64,000 bases of DNA. It comes from Lachnospiraceae bacterium. Lineage in GTDB: Bacteria > Bacillota > Clostridia > Lachnospirales > Lachnospiraceae. Made by a program: the position numbers and the translations under genes. Positions 58,040-64,000 of the stretch are shown here, piece after piece. The DNA lies in NCBI GenBank assembly GCA_029338735.1, contig JAQYAY010000023.1, forward strand, positions 56,886-120,885, given 5' to 3'. The notes beneath the pieces are model-generated. The model saw nothing but the letters and a program-made list of their open reading frames with translations, did not search any database and was not told where the DNA came from. Position 1 is the first letter of the stretch. Each line of letters starts with the position of its first letter.

Positions 58040-59158
58040 ATGAAAAATTTTAGCAGGCGGACGATAATAACCATTGCCGTTGCGATAGCACTGGTAGTGG
58101 TTATCATCATTGCGGCAGTGTGGAACAGCACAAGGAGCTATGACACATACGATATAGATAAAAAGTTCAGCATAGATGGTACTAAGACACTGAATTTCCT
58201 TCCGTTTGCGGGAGGACTGCTGTCGTATTCAAGGGATGGAGCCCAGTATTATGATTCGTCGGGGCTCACTGTCTGGAATGAATCATACAATATGCAGTCT
58301 CCAGTCGTGAAGACAGATGGCAAGAGGCTAATCGTCTATGACAGGGATGGCAGTTCAGTGGTTGTGATGTCCGAGACCAAAGAGCTGTCGGTGATATCTA
58401 CAAACCACACGATTGTCATGGCTTCGGTAGCTTCTGATGGCACTGTTGCAGTGCTCACGCAGGAGGGTGATACAGGGTATATCAATCTCTTTAGTGATGA
58501 CGGCACTTCGCTTGCGGGAGGACAGGTTCATCTGTCACAGACTGGATATCCGATGTCACTGGCACTGTCAGATGACGGCAGCAGGCTCATCGTATCATTT
58601 GCATATACTGATTCGACAAAGCTTGCGACCAGGATCAATATATATGATTTCACGTCTGCTGGTGACAGGAAGAAGGACAATATCATAGCGGATTTTGAGT
58701 ACAGGGATACGATATGTCCGCAGGTGGAATTCTTCTCTGATGGCAGAGCCTATGCATTTACTGACAGCGGAGTCAGGATTTTTTCATCGGGGAAATCGGC
58801 CAAGGAAGATGCAAAGGTCAGCGTGAAGTATGATATCGACTCTGTAATAAGTGGAGACAGCGGATTTGCACTGATTCACAGGGACAGCAGCAACAGGAAG
58901 ATACTTACAGTATATTCTGAGGATGGAAAGAAAAATTTTTCAATGAAGCTGCACAAGTCGTATGAGAAGTGCAGCATTCTTGAAAATGACCAGATACTCG
59001 TGAAGAGCGGCAAGCTGATAGAGATATTCGGGAAGAATGGTCATAAGAGATTTTCATACAGATTCCCGGATGATGTAGTGGCATTTGTTCCGGCTGAGGA
59101 GCAGCGTGAGTTCTTCCTGGTACAGAGGGATTCGACCGGGATTATAAGGATAGGCTAA
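58040..59158 (+). CDS. DUF5711-like membrane-anchored beta-propeller-like protein
   Basis: Single N-terminal TM followed by repetitive beta-rich sequence (GLLSYSRDGAQYYDSSGLTVWNESYNMQSPVVKTDGKRLIVYDRDGSS). Confidence 0.7.
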   Translation: MKNFSRRTIITIAVAIALVVVIIIAAVWNSTRSYDTYDIDKKFSIDGTKTLNFLPFAGGLLSYSRDGAQYYDSSGLTVWNESYNMQSPVVKTDGKRLIVYDRDGSSVVVMSETKELSVISTNHTIVMASVASDGTVAVLTQEGDTGYINLFSDDGTSLAGGQVHLSQTGYPMSLALSDDGSRLIVSFAYTDSTKLATRINIYDFTSAGDRKKDNIIADFEYRDTICPQVEFFSDGRAYAFTDSGVRIFSSGKSAKEDAKVSVKYDIDSVISGDSGFALIHRDSSNRKILTVYSEDGKKNFSMKLHKSYEKCSILENDQILVKSGKLIEIFGKNGHKRFSYRFPDDVVAFVPAEEQREFFLVQRDSTGIIRIG

Positions 59159-59177
59159 GAGGCAAAGAGGAAACATT

Positions 59178-60026
59178 TTGAATTACTTACTGATCATAAC
59201 GCTAGTCCTGCTATTTGTGGGATTCGTCATAGGATGGGCGAAGGGGCTCATCGGAATACTGACAGGAATTCTGTCCTGGGTCATCATACTTGGTGTCATG
59301 TATGTGGCGACACCGGCGATAGAGAGGGCATACAGCAAGGGACCTGTCTATGAAAAAATGTACAATACGGTTTCGGATCACGTATCAAATGGCCTCGTCA
59401 CAAAAGAAAACAAGGCAATTGATGAGTTGAACGAATCAATCGAAGCTGCAAATGACAGCGATTCGACGGACACTACGACGGAGACTGCATCAGATGGCAA
59501 TCAGAAGGCAGATATCAATCTGAGTGATTCTGAGAGCATGAAGGATTTCCTGTCGGGGATCAGCATTTCACTGCCGTCTGCGGTGACTCGCATAGTGGCT
59601 CAGGCAGTAGACGGTGCGACAAATGCCGCAGCCAGACTCGTGAGCAATATCACAGCCGATTCACAGGACAAGATCACATCTGCAAATGATACAATAGTGA
59701 ATACAGTTTCCACACCTATAGCAACTCTTATGGTGAGAGGCCTGGCATTGCTGACATCATTCCTGCTGGCTGTGATCATCACAAGGATAATAGCCCTTAT
59801 AGGACAGGCACTCGGAAATACGCCTGTGATAGGCGGGATCTCAAGGTTCTTCGGAGGTATCTGGGGGATCATTGTAGTGCTCGTGCTGGTCTGGCTGTTT
59901 ATGGATTTAGTGACATGTTTTTCTATCACGCCGAACGGACAGAAGCTGATGTCACAGATCAACAGCAGCAGTTTCCTTGATACACTTTATATCAACAATC
60001 CACTGACATTTTTCATTACAAAATAA
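59178..60026 (+). CDS. CvpA-family membrane protein
   Basis: FVIGWAKGLIGILTGILSWVIILGVMYVATP; C-terminal GQALGNTPVIGGISRFFGGIWGIIVVLVLVWL. Confidence 0.85.
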   Translation: MNYLLIITLVLLFVGFVIGWAKGLIGILTGILSWVIILGVMYVATPAIERAYSKGPVYEKMYNTVSDHVSNGLVTKENKAIDELNESIEAANDSDSTDTTTETASDGNQKADINLSDSESMKDFLSGISISLPSAVTRIVAQAVDGATNAAARLVSNITADSQDKITSANDTIVNTVSTPIATLMVRGLALLTSFLLAVIITRIIALIGQALGNTPVIGGISRFFGGIWGIIVVLVLVWLFMDLVTCFSITPNGQKLMSQINSSSFLDTLYINNPLTFFITK

Positions 60027-60038
60027 AAGGAGGATAAA

Positions 60039-61109
60039 GTGGGACAGATAATAGGCAAGACAGATAAAGGGGAAGATATCGTGGCTTATGAGATCTCAGG
60101 CGGGATTCTCAAGGCAAAGATCATGAATTTCGGAGCCAATCTTATGGAGCTTCATGTGAAGATGGCAGACGGCTCTGATCGTGATGTGGTTCTGGGATAT
60201 AATAATATAGAGGATTATTTCGATAATGATCCGAACTACGGATGCACTGTAGCCAGATGCGCCAACAGAATAGGCGGAGCTGAATTTACCATTGATGGAG
60301 AAAAGTACACTCTCGAGAAAAATGATAATGGAAAAAATAATCTCCACAGCGGAAAGACATCACTTCAGCGAAGGCTCTGGAAGACTGTAGATGAAGCAGC
60401 AGATCATGTATCTTTTACCTATCACAGTCCTGACGGTGATCTGGGCTTTCCGGGGAATCTGGATATCACAGTTACCTATACGATAAAGGATAATGCAGTG
60501 ATCATTGATTACAAGGGCATTTCAGACAAGAAGACTATTCTCAACCCGACTAACCATTCATATTTCAACCTGAAGGGCGAAGGCAATGGAGATATTCTTG
60601 ACACACAGGTGCAGATCAATGCTGATGAATTCACACATTCAGATGCAGAATCAATACCCGACGGACAGCTCATTGATGTCACAGGCACACCAATGGACTT
60701 CAGGACATATCATTCAGTTGGAGAACGTGTAGATGCTGATTATGAAGCACTGAATCAGGCCGGAGGCTATGATCACAATTACGTTCTGAAGAAGACTGAT
60801 GAATTCAGGGCACCTGAGTTCGATCACGATGATAAAAAGGAATACGAGGCAGCGAAGTTCAAAGCAGCTGATGATTCTATAGAGGTATCAGTGTATACTG
60901 ATCTGCCGGGACTCCAGTTCTATTCAGGCAATTATATCAGTGGGCACGATCTCGGAAAATGTGGTAAAATGTATCCAAGACGTGGAGGAGTGGCTTTTGA
61001 GACACAGTTTTTCCCGAATGCCATCAATGTTCCGACGTTTGATCAGCCAGTAATAGAGGCGGGGAAGACGTTTGCCACACGTACAGTATACAAGTTTTCA
61101 GCTAAGTGA
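60039..61109 (+). CDS. galM: Aldose 1-epimerase (galactose mutarotase)
   Basis: DVVLGYNNIEDYFDNDPNYGCTVARCANRIGGAEFTIDGEKY, NPTNHSYFNLKG, GGYDHNYVL; GTG start. Confidence 0.96.
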   Translation: MGQIIGKTDKGEDIVAYEISGGILKAKIMNFGANLMELHVKMADGSDRDVVLGYNNIEDYFDNDPNYGCTVARCANRIGGAEFTIDGEKYTLEKNDNGKNNLHSGKTSLQRRLWKTVDEAADHVSFTYHSPDGDLGFPGNLDITVTYTIKDNAVIIDYKGISDKKTILNPTNHSYFNLKGEGNGDILDTQVQINADEFTHSDAESIPDGQLIDVTGTPMDFRTYHSVGERVDADYEALNQAGGYDHNYVLKKTDEFRAPEFDHDDKKEYEAAKFKAADDSIEVSVYTDLPGLQFYSGNYISGHDLGKCGKMYPRRGGVAFETQFFPNAINVPTFDQPVIEAGKTFATRTVYKFSAK

Positions 61110-61122
61110 AGAAGGGAGCAAA

Positions 61123-61572
61123 ATGACTATTCTAATCGGAAACGACCATGCAGGTACTGAGCTCAAGAATGAGATAATGAAATATCTCACAGATAAGGGA
61201 TACGAGGTAGAAAACTTTGGCACAGATACCAAAGACAGGGTCGACTATCCGAAGATCGGACAGAAGGTAGCAGAAGCACTAGCAGCAGGAGAAGGAGATC
61301 TCGCAATTCTGATCTGCGGTACAGGAATCGGAATCACACTGGCAGCCAACAAGGTGCCTGGAATAAGGGCGACAGCCTGCTTTGATACGACGACAGCACA
61401 TCTCGTAAGAGAGCACAATCATGCAAATATCCTTGGCCTCGGAGCCAGAATAGTCGGTGTAGAACTCGCCAAAGATATAGTGGCATCTTTCCTGAATGCA
61501 AAGCCTGAGGGCGGAAGACATCAGGAGAGGGTTGATATGATCACAGAAATAGAAAAGAAGTACAACAAGTAA
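61123..61572 (+). CDS. rpiB: Ribose-5-phosphate isomerase B
   Basis: MTILIGNDHAGTELKNEIMKYL...DLAILICGTGIGITLAANKVPGIRATACFD...REHNHANILGLGARI; start 61123. Confidence 0.97.
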   Translation: MTILIGNDHAGTELKNEIMKYLTDKGYEVENFGTDTKDRVDYPKIGQKVAEALAAGEGDLAILICGTGIGITLAANKVPGIRATACFDTTTAHLVREHNHANILGLGARIVGVELAKDIVASFLNAKPEGGRHQERVDMITEIEKKYNK

Positions 61573-62075
61573 TGGGAGAAAGACTTACAAAGACTGACGT
61601 AAAGAAGATAGAAGAGGAACTCGAGAAGAGAAAGCAGGAGATGCGGCCTGAGCTCATCGAAGAAGTCAAGGAGACAAGAGCGATGGGCGATCTCTCGGAG
61701 AACTTCGAGTATCACGCAGCCAAGAGTGCCAAGAACCGTAATGAGAGCCGTATCAGATATCTCGAGAGGATGCTGGCCAATGCGACCATCGTATCTGAGG
61801 AGTCTGCAGACGGTGTAGTTGGCATGAACAATACAGTCACCATTTATGAGCCAGAGGATGACGAGACCGAGAAGGTCAAGATCACTACGAGTATCAGGAG
61901 CAATGCACTCGAGGGCAATGTCTCTATTGAGTCCCCGCTTGGCAAGGCCCTGATTGGGAAAAAGGTGGGAGACAGAGTCACAGTACAGGTAGATGAGAGC
62001 TATTCATATGAAGTAGTAATAAAGGATATCGACCAGAGTACTGATGGTGATGATGACCAGATAAGTTCGTATTAA
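61572..62075 (+). CDS. greA: Transcription elongation factor GreA
   Basis: GDLSENFEYHAAKSAKNRNESRIRYLERMLANATIV; ESPLGKALIGKKVGD. Confidence 0.96.
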   Translation: MGERLTKTDVKKIEEELEKRKQEMRPELIEEVKETRAMGDLSENFEYHAAKSAKNRNESRIRYLERMLANATIVSEESADGVVGMNNTVTIYEPEDDETEKVKITTSIRSNALEGNVSIESPLGKALIGKKVGDRVTVQVDESYSYEVVIKDIDQSTDGDDDQISSY

Positions 62076-62096
62076 AAAACCACCCCAAGGGGTGGT
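62074..62096 (-). terminator. Intrinsic terminator of tRNA-Ser
   Basis: ACCACCCC-AA-GGGGTGGT; minus strand reads hairpin followed by a T-tract. Confidence 0.85.
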
Positions 62097-62102
62097 AAAT
62101 AG

Positions 62103-62192
62103 CGGAGACGAAGGGATTCGAACCCTTGTGCCGCGATTAGGCGACAAACGCATTTCGAGTGCGCCTCGTTATGACCGCTTCGATACGTCTCC
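62103..62192 (-). tRNA. tRNA-Ser (anticodon CGA)
   Basis: Minus strand GGAGACG...CGTCTCC acceptor pairing; anticodon loop CTCGAAA; long class II variable arm; GGGTTCGAATCCC T-arm. Confidence 0.96.
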
Positions 62193-62258
62193 GAACGCAA
62201 CAGCTATTTTACTACAAGAGCTAATTTTTGACAAGAGCAAATTTCTACAGGAGGATAA

Positions 62259-63419
62259 ATGATCCCGAATCCGCTAAGTGTTGTAGACCTGAGTTTTAAC
62301 AAATCAGACAGGAAGAGAGATTCTTTCATGCTGAAAGGAGCTCTCGCAAAGCAGGGCTTCGATATGTGGCGTCACTGCTTCGTGGGTAAGAGCAGATCTA
62401 CCGGCAGGAAGAGAAGCTTCATACTCGAGTATTACTGCGTGAATCCGCAGCTACGTGAAGATGAGCCTGTCTTCGCTAAAAAAGATGCCGCACCATCATA
62501 TATGAGCATCAGAGCGCTGGTACTCGGTGAGGACGGATCTACACTCATCAGATATTTCCCATGGGATGAGGTGAGCACGGGAGAAGAGATGGACCTTCTC
62601 GTGAGTGCCGGGGACTGCTTCCTGTCAGAGACTAGAACGATGGGAAAGATAGAGGTATCGGCTGCTGATCATGAGAATGATCCGGATGAATATCCTGATG
62701 TCGGCAGACTGATCTGGGACTTAAAGATCGACAAGCGTATAGCTTTTAATATCGGATACGGTACTTCAGGGCCGCTTCGTACCACAGATATCATGAATGC
62801 ATACTGGCACACAGAGGGCATGAAAGCATGCTATTCTGGCGAGCTGAGCTGGAATGGTGAAGTGTACGATGTGGAGCCTGATTCATCATATGGTATAGCT
62901 GATAAGATCTGGGGCAGGAATCCGGGAGACAGATGGGGATTCGTCAACTGTTCTGATCTCACAAGCAGGAAGAAGGGAAAGCTCACAGACGGTGCATTTG
63001 CATTTGGTCGTGGAATGAGAATCCAGGTCGGACCAATTGATACAGAGAATGAAGTGATCGGCGGAGTCTATCTGGACGGAGATACATACGAGTTCAATTT
63101 TTCAAAGGTATGGACACTGACCCAGAGCAAGGTTCAGGTGAAACAGAACAACAACAAGATTCTTTTCACAATAATAGAGGAGACTCCGACCACAAGGATC
63201 AGAATCAGAGTTCTTGCAAAGAAACCAGATATGAGACTCACAGTCTTCGAGACTCCATCGGGTGAACGGAGAAAGGTGCTCACAGGCGGCAATGGCAAGG
63301 CTGAGCTGATTCTCGAGAGAAAAAAGATTTCTCTGAAGAATAAATGGGAATGGGAGAGAGTAGACGAGCTGACTGGTGATAATGTATATATCTCATACAT
63401 GGACAGGAAGAATAAGTAG
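62259..63419 (+). CDS. Tocopherol cyclase-like (lipocalin-like) family protein
   Basis: Beta-rich; AYWHTEGMKACYSGELSWNGEVYDVEPDSSYGIADKIWGRNPGDRWGFVNCSDL resembles the tocopherol-cyclase-like/CrtC-AttH fold. Confidence 0.55.
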   Translation: MIPNPLSVVDLSFNKSDRKRDSFMLKGALAKQGFDMWRHCFVGKSRSTGRKRSFILEYYCVNPQLREDEPVFAKKDAAPSYMSIRALVLGEDGSTLIRYFPWDEVSTGEEMDLLVSAGDCFLSETRTMGKIEVSAADHENDPDEYPDVGRLIWDLKIDKRIAFNIGYGTSGPLRTTDIMNAYWHTEGMKACYSGELSWNGEVYDVEPDSSYGIADKIWGRNPGDRWGFVNCSDLTSRKKGKLTDGAFAFGRGMRIQVGPIDTENEVIGGVYLDGDTYEFNFSKVWTLTQSKVQVKQNNNKILFTIIEETPTTRIRIRVLAKKPDMRLTVFETPSGERRKVLTGGNGKAELILERKKISLKNKWEWERVDELTGDNVYISYMDRKNK

Positions 63420-63443
63420 GATTATCTACAGAAAGGCGACATC

Positions 63444-64000
63444 ATGAAGATCGGAATGCTTACAAGCGGTGGAGACTGCCAGGCGCTGAACGCAGCAATG
63501 AGAGGAGTCGTAAAGGGACTTGAGGAGACTCTTAAGGGAGACGTTGAGATCTATGGTTTTCTGAACGGATATAAGGGCCTCATCTATGGAGATTATCGCA
63601 AGCTTACAGGATCTGATTTCTCTGGAATCCTGACAAGGGGCGGTACGATCCTCGGATCATCCAGACAGCCGTTCAAGCTCATGAGAGTACCTGATGAGAA
63701 CGGACTCGACAAGGTAGAGGCAATGAAGTCCAATTACAGGAAGCTCGGACTCGACTGTATCGTGATCCTCGGAGGCAACGGGACCCAGAAGACAGCCAAT
63801 CTGCTCCGTGAAGAGGGACTCAATGTCATCCATCTGCCAAAGACAATCGACAATGATATCTATGGAACCGATATCACCTTCGGATTCTATTCAGCAGTAA
63901 ATGTGGCATCACAGGCCATCGACTGCATCCATACTACGGCTGCATCACACAACAGGGTGTTCATCGTCGAGGTAATGGGACACAAGGTAGGCTGGCTCAC
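63444..64000 (+). CDS. pfkA: 6-phosphofructokinase (truncated by window end)
   Basis: Own translation: MKIGMLTSGGDCQALNAAMRGVVKG...ILTRGGTILGSSR...VILGGNGTQKTA...LPKTIDNDIYGTDITFGFYSA; missing from ORF track because it has no in-window stop. Confidence 0.92.
   Translation, partial: MKIGMLTSGGDCQALNAAMRGVVKGLEETLKGDVEIYGFLNGYKGLIYGDYRKLTGSDFSGILTRGGTILGSSRQPFKLMRVPDENGLDKVEAMKSNYRKLGLDCIVILGGNGTQKTANLLREEGLNVIHLPKTIDNDIYGTDITFGFYSAVNVASQAIDCIHTTAASHNRVFIVEVMGHKVGWL

Noticed and set aside
62103-62192. tRNA-Ser as an integration site for a mobile element
   Set aside because: No integrase, duplicated tRNA end or phage genes are visible beside it in this window.

Overview
The window looks like an ordinary bacterial chromosome segment, probably a Lachnospiraceae-like Firmicute (inferred from gene content and order). 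I found no rRNA, CRISPR array, prophage or transposase. Main blocks: (1) LacI regulator, a DUF624-NUDIX fusion, a stand-alone LysR-type HTH, a phosphatase, and lon behind a near-perfect CIRCE/HrcA operator; (2) a cell-surface polysaccharide locus (~5.8-24.3 kb) with a polyprenyl glycosylphosphotransferase, Wzy-like polymerase, Wzm/Wzt-like ABC exporter, an embedded two-component system, an AT-rich glycosyltransferase core, a Wzx-like flippase and an amidase; (3) proS and a 1350-aa SLH-like/beta-solenoid surface protein; (4) a CCA-adding enzyme read in frame into a lipoprotein/PEGA protein; (5) hup-rqcP-divIC-tilS-hpt-ftsH; (6) GH13 amylase, a TetM-like GTPase fused to a YacP/Rae1-like NYN nuclease, and sbcDC; (7) LtaS-like sulfatase, AI-2E transporter, a TPR/acidic-linker/degenerate AAA protein, glgB, cvpA, galM, rpiB, greA, tRNA-Ser(CGA), and a 6-phosphofructokinase cut by the window end. 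Best candidates for follow-up are the TetM-like/Rae1-like fusion, the CCA/lipoprotein fusion (real or frameshift artefact), a dnaX-like slippery heptamer plus hairpin at the domain boundary of the Wzt-like ATPase, and back-to-back promoters in the polysaccharide locus that predict a leaderless mRNA. All family names come from reading motifs; no database search was run.
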